NCBI RefSeq assembly: GCF_013344685.1
Contig: NZ_CP050137.1
Location: 3,031,001 to 3,095,000 of the forward strand
Source: Sphingomonas sp. CL5.1
Lineage (GTDB): Bacteria > Pseudomonadota > Alphaproteobacteria > Sphingomonadales > Sphingomonadaceae
DNA: 64,000 nt
Direction of reading: 5' to 3'
Shown: piece after piece, positions 6,914 to 15,627 of the stretch
Layout: each line of letters begins with the position of its first letter
How positions within the stretch are numbered: the stretch's first letter is position 1
Notes under the pieces: model-generated
Told to the model about the DNA's origin: nothing
Database searches by the model: none
What the model saw: only the letters and a program-made list of their open reading frames with translations
Position numbers and translations under genes: made by a program

Positions 6914-7923
6914 CCGCCGGTCACGTTCATATGACGCGACACCGCCGGGGCGGCGCCGCGCGCGATGTGGAAATCGTGCGCGCGCGGCTTGGCGTCGATC
7001 GCGGCGTCGATCGCGGCGTCCAGCCCCGCGATCCCGCCGCCACGCAGCGCCTGTTTCAGATCGGCGTGATCGTCATGGCCGAGACAGGAATAGAGCCGCC
7101 CTTCGGTCGTCAGCCGCACGCGGTTGCAGCCCTCGCAGAAATTCCCGGTGAGCGGCGAGATCAAGCCGAGCCGCGTGTCGCTCCCCGCGACCCGCCAGTA
7201 GCGCGCCGGGCCACCGGTGCCGTGGAGATCGCGGGTCAGTGCATGGCTGGCGGAGAGCTGCTCGAACACGCGGGTGAGCGGGAGGAAGCGGTCGGTGCGG
7301 TCCTCGTCGATCGCGCCGAGCGGCATGGTCTCGATCAGCGTCAGGTCCAGCCCCTCCGCGATGCACCAGTCCAGCATCGCCGCGATCTCGTCATCGTTGA
7401 GACCCTTGAGCGCGACCATGTTGATCTTGACCCGCAAGCCCGCGCTGCGCGCCGCCGCGATCCCGCCGAGCACCTGCGCCACGTCGCCATGCCGGGTGAT
7501 GAAACGGAAGCGATCCGCATCGCGGCTGTCGAGGCTGACGTTGATGCGGCGGATGCCGGCGTCGTGCAGCGCCCCGGCATGGTCGGCGAGGCGCGTGCCG
7601 TTGGTGGTCATCGTCAGCTCGTCCAGCCCGCCGCCGACATGCCGGCCGAGTCGCCGCGCCAGATCGATCACGTCGCGGCGCACCAGTGGCTCGCCACCCG
7701 ACAGCCGGATCTTGCGCACGCCGCGCGCGATGAAGCGTTCCGCGATGACCGCGATCTCCTCCAGCGCGAGCAATTCGGCGCGGGGCAGGAAGGTCATCCG
7801 CTCGGCCATGCAATAGCGGCAGCGCAGGTCGCAGCGATCGGTGACCGAGACGCGCAGGTAGCGGATCGCCCGGCCGAAGCCGTCGACGAGCGCGCCGGGC
7901 GCATGCGGATCGGATATCGCCAT
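6910..7923 (-). CDS. moaA: GTP 3',8-cyclase (molybdenum cofactor biosynthesis protein A)
   Basis: A 337-aa radical-SAM enzyme catalysing the first step of molybdopterin synthesis from GTP. The N-terminal cluster motif CDLRCRYC gives C31, C35 and C38; the C-terminal cluster ligands are in FCEGCNRVRLTTEG and LYSC. The protein ends in GG, the conserved activating tail of MoaA. A 12-bp tandem repeat (2.5 copies, 6991-7020) encodes AID-A repeats in a variable segment near the C-terminus. It is divergent from the EAL gene and coupled to nadK. Other moa genes are not in the window. No strong ribosome site precedes the ATG. Confidence 0.96.
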   Translation of the reverse strand: MAISDPHAPGALVDGFGRAIRYLRVSVTDRCDLRCRYCMAERMTFLPRAELLALEEIAVIAERFIARGVRKIRLSGGEPLVRRDVIDLARRLGRHVGGGLDELTMTTNGTRLADHAGALHDAGIRRINVSLDSRDADRFRFITRHGDVAQVLGGIAAARSAGLRVKINMVALKGLNDDEIAAMLDWCIAEGLDLTLIETMPLGAIDEDRTDRFLPLTRVFEQLSASHALTRDLHGTGGPARYWRVAGSDTRLGLISPLTGNFCEGCNRVRLTTEGRLYSCLGHDDHADLKQALRGGGIAGLDAAIDAAIDAKPRAHDFHIARGAAPAVSRHMNVTGG

Positions 7924-7999
7924 CGCATGAGAGAGCTAGGCGTTGCAGCGGCTTGCGGCAACCCTGTGCCAATATTGACCCGTATCGGCTGGGAAACGA

Positions 8000-9682
8000 T
8001 TGGCGAACGCGCGTCGTGTCGCTAACAAATCGTTAATGCAGGGTCAGCCGCCGTTTCCGAAGCCGACAGCCACGATCGCGATCGCGCCCGATGCCGCGCG
8101 CGGCGCGCTGGAGCCGCTGCTGGCGGGGGCCGGGTGGATCGCCGCCGATGCTGCGCCGCTGGTGCGACTGGTCGATGCGCGCGCCGGCCTGGCGACTCTC
8201 GCCGCGCTGGCGCCGGTCGCCTTCGAGGAACAGGCCGCGCTGGTCGCGATCGTCGCGACGGAGACCGCGGTGAACGCCGCTTTCGACGCCGGCGCCACCC
8301 ATGCGGTGGTGGGCGACGAGCCGGCCGCTCTGCTGCGGATGCTGCGCTTTGCTGCGCGGCATGCGCGGCGCGTGCGGCGTCAGGCGTTCGCGCGGCGCGT
8401 CGATGAAGCCCCGCCCGGCGAGGTCGCGCGTTTCCTCGCGCTGCGCGAGGCGCAGGGGGACACGCTGTCGATGATCGCGATCGGCCTGACGCGCTTCGAT
8501 ATCGTCAATGCCGCCTTCGGCCGTTCGGTGGGAGACGCACTGCTCGCCGCCGCGTTCGCGCGGGTGGTCGATGCGCTGGTGGGGATTCCGCCCGAGGACC
8601 GGCAGGTGGTGCGCGGCGACGGCGCGGTGGTGGAGGTGGCGCTGGCGATCGACGCCGATACGCTCCGGGTGATCGTCGCGAGCGTGGAAAGCGCGCTGGC
8701 GCGGCCGTTCGATACCGGAGACGCGATGGTCAATCTCGGCGCGCGGATCGGCGTCGCGCGCGGCGGGGCCGCCGCCGACCTGCCGGCGCGGGTGCGCGAG
8801 GCGCTGGACGAGGCGCGCGGCGGCGACGGCACGAAGGTATATCAGGCGTCGCGCGTCTATGCCGCGCCGCTGGTGCGGCTTGCGGCGGACCTGCATCGCG
8901 CGATCGACCGCGACGAGATCGCGATCCTGTTCCAGCCGCAGGTGACGCTGGCCTCCGGCGCGGTCACCGGGGTGGAGGCGCTGGCGCGGTGGGACCATCC
9001 GACGCTCGGCACGCTCGGCGCGGAGACGCTGTTCGCCGCCGCCGACCGCGCCGATCTGGGCGCGGCGCTGTCGGAGCATATCCTGATCCGCTCGCTCGAC
9101 GCGGTGTCGCGCTGGCCGGCGGCGCTGTCGGCGCTGCGGGTGTCGGTCAACGTCACGGCGGCGGATGTGGCGCGGCCCGATTTCGTCCGGCGCTTCGTGG
9201 AGCATGTCGCGGAGAGCGGGGTCGTGCAGCGGCGCGTTACGGCGGAAATCACCGAAACAGGCCTGATCGGAGATCTCGACGTCGCGGCGGTGGCGCTGGG
9301 CGCGCTGCGCGAGCACGGGGTGCGGGTCGCGATCGACGATTTCGGCACCGGCTATTCCAGCCTCGCCTATCTGAAGGCGCTGCCGCTCGACTACCTCAAG
9401 ATCGACCGCAGCCTGACGCGCGATATCGCCGGCGCGGCGCGCGATCGGGTGATCGTGCGCGGGGTGATCGCGATGGCGCACGCGCTGGGCCTCGCGACGA
9501 TCGCCGAGGGGGTGGAAACGGCGGCCGAGCGCGACCTGCTCGCCGGCGAAGGCTGCGATCTCTACCAGGGCTATCTGTGCGCCGGCCCGCTCGACAGCGA
9601 GGCGCTGGCCGCGCTGGTGGCGGGCTGGACGCTCAACCCGCGGCCTTCGCCAATCCCTTCGACAATTGCAGCGCACCGTTGA
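8000..9682 (+). CDS. Cyclic-di-GMP phosphodiesterase with pseudo-receiver, degenerate GGDEF and intact EAL domain
   Basis: About 560 aa if the TTG at 8000 is used (548 from the ATG at 8036; neither has a strong ribosome site). Residues 25-135 resemble a response-regulator receiver fold without the phospho-acceptor pattern (for example AFDAGATHAVVGDEPAALLR). A GGDEF-like domain follows (about 145-290) but its active loop reads RGDGAVVE, so it should not make c-di-GMP. The EAL domain (about 300-545) is complete: GVEALARW, SVNVTAAD, EITETGL, AIDDFGTGYSSL, the DYLKIDRS lysine, AEGVET and LYQGYL. It should hydrolyse c-di-GMP in the cytoplasm. No membrane segment. Its last 50 bp overlap the convergent mfd gene. 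Confidence 0.9.
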   Translation: MANARRVANKSLMQGQPPFPKPTATIAIAPDAARGALEPLLAGAGWIAADAAPLVRLVDARAGLATLAALAPVAFEEQAALVAIVATETAVNAAFDAGATHAVVGDEPAALLRMLRFAARHARRVRRQAFARRVDEAPPGEVARFLALREAQGDTLSMIAIGLTRFDIVNAAFGRSVGDALLAAAFARVVDALVGIPPEDRQVVRGDGAVVEVALAIDADTLRVIVASVESALARPFDTGDAMVNLGARIGVARGGAAADLPARVREALDEARGGDGTKVYQASRVYAAPLVRLAADLHRAIDRDEIAILFQPQVTLASGAVTGVEALARWDHPTLGTLGAETLFAAADRADLGAALSEHILIRSLDAVSRWPAALSALRVSVNVTAADVARPDFVRRFVEHVAESGVVQRRVTAEITETGLIGDLDVAAVALGALREHGVRVAIDDFGTGYSSLAYLKALPLDYLKIDRSLTRDIAGAARDRVIVRGVIAMAHALGLATIAEGVETAAERDLLAGEGCDLYQGYLCAGPLDSEALAALVAGWTLNPRPSPIPSTIAAHR

Positions 9683-12600
9683 GCCGCGCATCCGCGTCCG
9701 GCCATGAGCGGGTGAGCGCGAATTTCGAATCCGGCCGGAGCTTCGCGATCGCGCCGAGCCGCTGGACATAGGCGAGCAGCCCCTCGACGTTCGGCGGATT
9801 GTCGTCGTGGAACGTCACCAACGCGCCCTTCGGCCCGATATCCATCTTCGCGACGCAGGCCTTCTTGGCGTTCATCTTGATCTCGATCACGCGGATCAGG
9901 TTCTCGGTGGCGTCGGGCAGCTTGCCGAAACGGTCGATCATCTCGGCGGCGAAGGCTTCCAGGGACTGTTTGTCGTCCAGTTCGTTGAGACGGCGATAGA
10001 GGCCCATGCGCAGGTCGAGGTCCGGCACATAATCCTCCGGGATGAGGATCGGCGCATCGACCGTGATCTGCGGCGAGAAATCGCGCGGGCGCTGCGCGAG
10101 GCCGCCGGCCTTGGCCTCGAGAATCGCCTCTTCCAGCATCGACTGATAGAGTTCGTAGCCGACTTCCTTGATATGCCCGGACTGCTCGTCGCCGAGCAGA
10201 TTGCCCGCGCCGCGGATATCGAGATCGTGGCTGGCGAGCTGGAAGCCCGCGCCGAGCGAATCGAGGTCGGACAGTACCTTCAGGCGCTTCTCCGCCGCAT
10301 CGGTCATCTGCCGCTCCGGCGGCGTCACCAGATAGGCGTAGGCGCGCGTCTTGGACCGCCCGACGCGGCCGCGAAGCTGGTAGAGCTGGGCAAGGCCGAA
10401 ACGATCCGCGCGGTTGACGATCATCGTGTTGGCGGAGGGGATGTCGATCCCGCTCTCGATGATCGAGGTGGAGACGAGCACCTCGAACTTCCGGTCGTAG
10501 AAGGCGCTCATCCGCTCCTCCACCTCGCCCGGCGCCATCTGCCCGTGCGCGACGACATAGCGGATTTCGGGCACCTCGTTGCGGAGATACTCCTCGATAT
10601 CCGGCAGGTCGGCGATGCGCGGGGTGACGAGGAAGCTCTGGCCGCCGCGATAATGTTCGCGCAGCAATGCCTCGCGCAGCACCACCGGGTCCCACGGCAT
10701 CACATAGGTGCGCACCGCGAGGCGATCGACCGGCGGCGTCTGGATCACCGAAAGCTCGCGCAGGCCGGACATCGCCATCTGCAGGGTGCGCGGGATCGGC
10801 GTGGCGGTGAGGGTGAGGACATGCACGTCGCTCTTCAGCGCCTTCAGCCGCTCCTTGTGGGTGACGCCGAAGCGCTGCTCCTCATCGACGATGACGAGGC
10901 CGAGCCGCTTGAACTCCACGGCTTTCGCGAGGATCGCGTGGGTGCCGATCACGATATCGATATCGCCCGACGCCACCCGCTCGCGCGTCGCCTTCGCCTC
11001 GGTCGCGGAGACCAAGCGGGAGAGGCGGCCGATGTTGACCGGGAAGCCTTCGAACCGCGCGACGAAATTCTGGTAATGCTGGCGCGCGAGCAGGGTCGTC
11101 GGGCAGACCACCGCCACCTGCATCCCCGCCATCGCCGCGACGAAGGCCGCGCGCAGCGCCACCTCCGTCTTGCCGAAGCCGACATCGCCGACGATCAGCC
11201 GGTCCATCGGCTTGCCGGCGGATAGGTCGCCCAGCACGTCCTCGATCGCGCGATCCTGATCGTCGGTTTCCTCATAGGGGAAGCGATCGACGAAGGTGGG
11301 ATAGCCGCTCGAATCCGGCTCTGCGACCTCGCCCGAGCGAAGCGCGCGTTCGGCGGCGACCGCGATCAGCTCGCCAGCGATCTCGCGGATGCGCTCCTTC
11401 ATTCGCGACTTGCGCCGCTGCCACGCCTCGCCGCCGAGCCTGTCGAGCGCCGCGCCCTCCTCGCTGGAGCCGTAGCGCGAGAGGACTTCGAGATTTTCGA
11501 CCGGAACGTAGAGCTTGTCGCCGCCCGCATAGGTGAGCGCGACGCAATCATGCGGCGCGTTGCCGACCGGGATCGAGGTCAGTCCCTCATAGCGCCCGAT
11601 GCCGTGATCGACATGCACCACCAGATCGCCCGGCGAGAGCGTCGCCAGCTCGGCGAGGAAGGCGTCGGCGGATTTGCGGCGTTTCTGGCGGCGGACGAGC
11701 CGGTCGCCGAGCATGTCCTGCTCGGTCAGCACCGCGACGCGCGGCGCGGTGAAGCCGTGATCGAGCGGCAGGACGACCAAAGCGACCTGCGTCTCGCCGA
11801 CGCCCAGCGCCTCATGCCACGTATCGACCGGCTTGGCACCGTTCAGGCCGTGGTCCTTGAGCAGGTTGCCGAGCCGGTCGCGCGCGCCGCCGGAATAGCT
11901 CGCCAGCACCGGCTTGCGGCCGTCCTTGCGCAGCTTCGCGACATGCGCGACCACCGCCTCATAGACGTTCGCGCCCGATGCGCGCTCGGGCGCGAAATCG
12001 CGCGCGCCGTCGACGCCGAAATCCACCACGCGCGCGGATTCCGGCTCGTGGAACGGCGTGGTGACGTGCGCCGTCGACGCTTCCAGCGCCGCGCGCCATT
12101 CGCCGTCGTCGAGGTAGAGCGTCTTCGCGGGCAGCGCGCGATAGCTGCCGGGCTGGGCGGCCTCGGCGCGCTTGCGGTTCTCGTAATAGTCCGCGATCGA
12201 TTCGAGGCGCGACTCAGCGGCGGCGGTGACGCCATTGTCGCGCACCACCAGCGCGTCCTCGCCGATATGGTCGAAGATGGTGGCGAGCTTCTCCTCGAAC
12301 AGCGGGAGCCAATGCTCCATCCCTGCCAGCCGCCGTCCGTCACTCACCGCCTGATAGAGCGGATCGCCCGTCGCGGTCGCGCCGAACGTCTCGCGATATC
12401 GGCTGCGGAAGCGCTTCACGCTGTCCTCGTCCAGCAGCGCTTCGGACGCGGGGAGCAGGGTGAAGCCGTCGATCCGCCCGGTGGTGCGCTGGTCGGCAGG
12501 GTCGAAGGTGCGGACGCTCTCGATCTCGTCGCCGAAGAAATCGAGCCGCAGCCCTTGAACCTCCCCGCTCGGGAACAGATCAACGATCCCGCCCCGGATG

Positions 12601-13100
12601 GCATATTCGCCCGCGTCATGCACCGTGTCGGTGCGGACGTAGCCGTTAGCCTGAAGCAGCGCGGCGAGCCGGTCGCGGCCGATCCGCTCGCCCGGCTTCA
12701 GGTTCGCGACGAGCTGGCGGATGCGGAACGGGGTGAGCGTGCGCTGCGTCGCGGCGTTGGTGGTGGTGAGGACGAGCTGCGGCCCACGCGGCTTCTGTTG
12801 CAGGCGATGGAGCGCGCCGATCCGCTCCGCCATCACGCGCAGGGTGGGGGAGGCGCGGTCGTAGGGCAGGCAGTCCCACGCCGGGAACTCGATCACTTCC
12901 AGTTCCGGCGCGAAAAAGGGCGCGGTGGCGGCGATCGCGCGCATCGCGGCCTCGTCCGGCGCGACGAACACCGCCCGGCGCGGCGCGGCGCGCGCGAGGT
13001 CCGCCAGCAGCGAGGGCAGGAAGCCCGCCGGCACGCCTGCGAGAGTCAGCACTTCGGTGGCGGAGAGGATCTGTTTGAGTTCGGGCATGATTTTCTTCAT
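9633..13100 (-). CDS. mfd: Transcription-repair coupling factor
   Basis: A 1155-aa DNA translocase that removes stalled RNA polymerase and recruits UvrA. Order of domains: UvrB-homology N-terminal region (about 1-340), RNA-polymerase-interaction domain (around LSPGDLVVHVDHGIGRYEG), helicase motor with Walker A GDVGFGKT, DEEQ box, RecG-like TRG region (QLRGRVGRSKTRAYAYL) and the C-terminal autoinhibitory domain. Full length for the family. The ATG at 13100 has no Shine-Dalgarno and lies 5 bp from a large palindromic element; an ATG four codons later is the alternative. It follows sdhE on the same strand, with recG divergent from that pair, a grouping of repair genes familiar from sphingomonads. 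Confidence 0.97.
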   Translation of the reverse strand: MKKIMPELKQILSATEVLTLAGVPAGFLPSLLADLARAAPRRAVFVAPDEAAMRAIAATAPFFAPELEVIEFPAWDCLPYDRASPTLRVMAERIGALHRLQQKPRGPQLVLTTTNAATQRTLTPFRIRQLVANLKPGERIGRDRLAALLQANGYVRTDTVHDAGEYAIRGGIVDLFPSGEVQGLRLDFFGDEIESVRTFDPADQRTTGRIDGFTLLPASEALLDEDSVKRFRSRYRETFGATATGDPLYQAVSDGRRLAGMEHWLPLFEEKLATIFDHIGEDALVVRDNGVTAAAESRLESIADYYENRKRAEAAQPGSYRALPAKTLYLDDGEWRAALEASTAHVTTPFHEPESARVVDFGVDGARDFAPERASGANVYEAVVAHVAKLRKDGRKPVLASYSGGARDRLGNLLKDHGLNGAKPVDTWHEALGVGETQVALVVLPLDHGFTAPRVAVLTEQDMLGDRLVRRQKRRKSADAFLAELATLSPGDLVVHVDHGIGRYEGLTSIPVGNAPHDCVALTYAGGDKLYVPVENLEVLSRYGSSEEGAALDRLGGEAWQRRKSRMKERIREIAGELIAVAAERALRSGEVAEPDSSGYPTFVDRFPYEETDDQDRAIEDVLGDLSAGKPMDRLIVGDVGFGKTEVALRAAFVAAMAGMQVAVVCPTTLLARQHYQNFVARFEGFPVNIGRLSRLVSATEAKATRERVASGDIDIVIGTHAILAKAVEFKRLGLVIVDEEQRFGVTHKERLKALKSDVHVLTLTATPIPRTLQMAMSGLRELSVIQTPPVDRLAVRTYVMPWDPVVLREALLREHYRGGQSFLVTPRIADLPDIEEYLRNEVPEIRYVVAHGQMAPGEVEERMSAFYDRKFEVLVSTSIIESGIDIPSANTMIVNRADRFGLAQLYQLRGRVGRSKTRAYAYLVTPPERQMTDAAEKRLKVLSDLDSLGAGFQLASHDLDIRGAGNLLGDEQSGHIKEVGYELYQSMLEEAILEAKAGGLAQRPRDFSPQITVDAPILIPEDYVPDLDLRMGLYRRLNELDDKQSLEAFAAEMIDRFGKLPDATENLIRVIEIKMNAKKACVAKMDIGPKGALVTFHDDNPPNVEGLLAYVQRLGAIAKLRPDSKFALTRSWPDADARLNGALQLSKGLAKAAG

Positions 13101-13105
13101 AATTC

Positions 13106-13184
13106 GTCACCCCGGCGGAAGCTGGGGTCGCGTGCCACAGGGGGCACGCCTGCCGCCTGAGACCCCAGCTTCCGCTGGGGTGAC
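13106..13184. repeat. REP-like compound palindrome between sdhE and mfd
   Basis: Arms of 24 bp at 13106-13129 and 13161-13184 are inverted copies with one mismatch. Between them an inner hairpin pairs GCGTGCC (13130-13136) with GGCACGC (13143-13149). The element fills nearly all of the gap between sdhE and mfd. The outer sequence (GTCACCCC ... GGGGTGAC) looks like a dispersed extragenic palindrome rather than a simple terminator; no T-run follows. Confidence 0.75.
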
Positions 13185-13195
13185 GGTAGCGCCTG

Positions 13196-13462
13196 TTACT
13201 CGGGCACCTGCACGTAGTTCAGCGCGCGCATCGCCTGCATCATCGGCCCGTCCCATTCGGGCGGGCAGGGGATGGAGCCGATCGCCCAGCCCATGATGTC
13301 CACGTCCTGCTCCTCCAGCAATGTCTCGAACCAGTCGAGCTGCTCTGCGCTCCAGTTCGCGTGGTGCGCATCGAAAAAACCGCCGATCATCAGGTCGGCT
13401 TCGCGCGTGCCACGGTGCCAGGCGCGGAAGCGCAGGCGTTTCAGGCGGATTTCGTGGTCCAT
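13196..13462 (-). CDS. sdhE: FAD assembly factor SdhE (succinate dehydrogenase flavinylation)
   Basis: An 88-aa protein of the SdhE/Sdh5 family, which promotes covalent attachment of FAD to succinate dehydrogenase subunit A. The N-terminal block RLKRLRFRAWHRGTREAD contains the conserved RGxxE motif, followed by DLMIGGFF and the helix WFETLLEEQDVDIMGW typical of this five-helix fold. Length is normal. It diverges from recG with 71 bp between and is followed on the same strand by the palindromic element and mfd. The sdh genes are not in the window. Confidence 0.9.
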   Translation of the reverse strand: MDHEIRLKRLRFRAWHRGTREADLMIGGFFDAHHANWSAEQLDWFETLLEEQDVDIMGWAIGSIPCPPEWDGPMMQAMRALNYVQVPE

Positions 13463-13533
13463 CGGTCCTCAACGTCAATTGCCCGGCGGGCGCTGGCGGC
13501 GCGCGTCGGGTGCGGGTAAGGCGCTATCTAGGC

Positions 13534-15585
13534 ATGAGACCCGATATCCTCAATCCGCTGTTCGCCGAAGTCACCGCGCTGAAGGGCGTGGGGCCGGCGC
13601 TGGCGAAGCCGCTGGAGCGGCTGGGGATCGCGCGGGTGGTGGATGTGTTGTTCCATTTGCCGACCGGCTGGATCGACCGATGGCCGCGCGACTCACTCGA
13701 TGCGAGCGACGCCGGGCGGACGATCGCGATCACGCTGACCCCACGCGATATCCGCAGCACCGGCTCCGCCCGCGCGCCGACGCGGGTGAGCGCTACCGAC
13801 GTTGCGGGCAATCACGTCAGCCTCGTCTATTTCGGCGGATCGTCGGGCTGGGTGAAGAAGCTCTATCCGCTGGGCGAGCCGGTGCGCGTCTCCGGCAAGC
13901 TGGAGACTTATGGGCAGGAGCTCCAGATCATCCACCCGGAGATCGAGGGCGAGGAGGGCTTCCGCGAGCGCGAGCCGATCTATCCTTTGTCCGAAGGCAT
14001 CACCTCGCGCCGCATCGCCGGGATGGTGGAGCAGGCGCTGGCCCGCGCGCCGGACTTGCCCGAATGGATCGAGCCGGGGCTGAAGACGAAGCGCGGCTGG
14101 CCCGACTGGCGCGACGCACTCGCTCGCATCCATGCCGATCCCGCCGATCAGGTGGCGCGGACGCGGCTCGGCTATGACGAGGTGTTCGCCAACCAGCTCG
14201 CGCTGATGCTGGTCCGCGCGGATTCGCGGCGACGGCGCGGGCGGTCGCTGGGCGGCGACGGGCGGCTGCGCGATATGCTCCAGCTCCCCTATGCGCTGAC
14301 GGGCGCGCAGGCGCGGACGGTGCGCGAGATCGAGGGCGATCTGGCGCAGGAGGCACCGATGCTCCGCCTGCTGCAAGGCGATGTGGGGTCGGGCAAGACG
14401 CTCGTGGCGGCAATGGCGCTGCTGGTCGCGGTGGAGGCGGGCGCGCAGGGGGCGATGCTCGCGCCGACCGAAATCCTCGCCCGCCAGCATTATGAGACGT
14501 TGCGCCGCACGCTCGCCGGCTTGCCGGTGGAGATCGCGGTGCTCACCGGCCGCGACAAGGGCCGCGCGCGCGAGGCGACGCTGATGGGGCTGGCGGACGG
14601 CTCGATCCATATCCTCGTCGGCACGCACGCGATCTTCCAGGAGGCGGTCGGCTATCGCGACCTCGGCCTCGTGGTGGTGGACGAGCAGCATCGCTTCGGC
14701 GTCGCGGAGCGGATGGCGCTCACCGCCAAGGGCCGCGTCACGCCGCACCTGCTGGCGATGACCGCGACGCCGATCCCGCGCACGCTCACCCTCGCGCAAT
14801 ATGGCGAGATGGACCAGAGCCGGCTCGACGAGATGCCGCCGGGCCGCGAGCCGGTCGAGACGCGCGTCATCAGCGAGGAGCGGCTGGACGAGGTGGTCAA
14901 CGCGCTCGGCCGGCACCTGTCGGAGGGGAAGCAGGCTTATTGGGTCTGTCCCTTGGTCGAGGAGAGCGAGAAGACCGACCTCGCCGCCGCCGAGGCGCGC
15001 GCCGCAGCGCTGGCGGGCCGCTTCGGGGATCGCGTCGGATTAGTCCACGGGCGGATGAAGGGGCCGGAGAAGGATGCGGTGATGGCTGCCTTCGCCGCCG
15101 GCCGCCACGGCGTATTGGTCGCGACCACGGTGATCGAGGTGGGGGTGGACGTGCCCAACGCCACGCTCATCGTGATCGAGCATGCCGACCGCTTCGGCCT
15201 TGCCCAGCTCCACCAGTTGCGCGGGCGCGTCGGGCGTGGCGGGGGGCATTCGGTATGCCTGCTGCTGCGCGGCAATGTGCTCTCCGAAACCTCGCGCGCG
15301 CGGCTCGCGCTGATGCGCGAGACGAACGACGGCTTCCGCATCGCGGAGGAGGATTTGCGGCTGCGCGGCGCGGGCGAATTGCTCGGCACGCGGCAATCGG
15401 GGGAGGCGGCGTTCAGGCTCGCGACGCCGGAGCAACTCGGCGAGCTGCTCCAGCCGGCTACCGACGATGCGCGGCTGCTGATCGATCGCGACGGCGGCCT
15501 CTCGGGCGAGCGCGGGCAGGCCGCGCGCACCGCGCTCTATCTGTTCGAACGCGACGCGGGGGTGGCGCTGCTGCGATCGGGGTGA
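13534..15585 (+). CDS. recG: ATP-dependent DNA helicase RecG
   Basis: A 683-aa branched-DNA helicase acting on stalled replication forks. The wedge/OB domain fills about 1-250; the motor has Walker A GDVGSGKT, the DEQH box (VVVDEQHRFGV), TATPIPRTL, and the C-terminal QLRGRVGRGGGHSVCLLL TRG region shared with Mfd. The ATG at 13534 is chosen because it begins the family N-terminus (MRPDILNPLFAEVTALKGVG); upstream in-frame sequence belongs to the sdhE promoter region. It ends shortly before a 12-bp-stem hairpin that can serve as terminator for both recG and the convergent symporter gene. Confidence 0.96.
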   Translation: MRPDILNPLFAEVTALKGVGPALAKPLERLGIARVVDVLFHLPTGWIDRWPRDSLDASDAGRTIAITLTPRDIRSTGSARAPTRVSATDVAGNHVSLVYFGGSSGWVKKLYPLGEPVRVSGKLETYGQELQIIHPEIEGEEGFREREPIYPLSEGITSRRIAGMVEQALARAPDLPEWIEPGLKTKRGWPDWRDALARIHADPADQVARTRLGYDEVFANQLALMLVRADSRRRRGRSLGGDGRLRDMLQLPYALTGAQARTVREIEGDLAQEAPMLRLLQGDVGSGKTLVAAMALLVAVEAGAQGAMLAPTEILARQHYETLRRTLAGLPVEIAVLTGRDKGRAREATLMGLADGSIHILVGTHAIFQEAVGYRDLGLVVVDEQHRFGVAERMALTAKGRVTPHLLAMTATPIPRTLTLAQYGEMDQSRLDEMPPGREPVETRVISEERLDEVVNALGRHLSEGKQAYWVCPLVEESEKTDLAAAEARAAALAGRFGDRVGLVHGRMKGPEKDAVMAAFAAGRHGVLVATTVIEVGVDVPNATLIVIEHADRFGLAQLHQLRGRVGRGGGHSVCLLLRGNVLSETSRARLALMRETNDGFRIAEEDLRLRGAGELLGTRQSGEAAFRLATPEQLGELLQPATDDARLLIDRDGGLSGERGQAARTALYLFERDAGVALLRSG

Positions 15586-15591
15586 GCCTGT

Positions 15592-15620
15592 CGTCATGCC
15601 GGACTTGATCCGGCATGACG
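15592..15620. terminator. Perfect 12-bp-stem hairpin between convergent recG and dctA-like gene
   Basis: CGTCATGCCGGA (15592-15603) pairs with TCCGGCATGACG (15609-15620) around a CTTGA loop. Lying between two converging genes, it probably ends transcripts from both sides. The sequence also resembles dispersed GTCAT-CCGG palindromes known in sphingomonads. No clear T-run follows on either strand. Confidence 0.6.
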
Positions 15621-15627
15621 GTGAGAA

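Noticed and set aside
6991-7020. 12-bp tandem repeat (2.5 copies)
   Set aside because: It lies in frame in a variable part of moaA and encodes a simple AID-A repeat; no sign of regulatory or mobile function.
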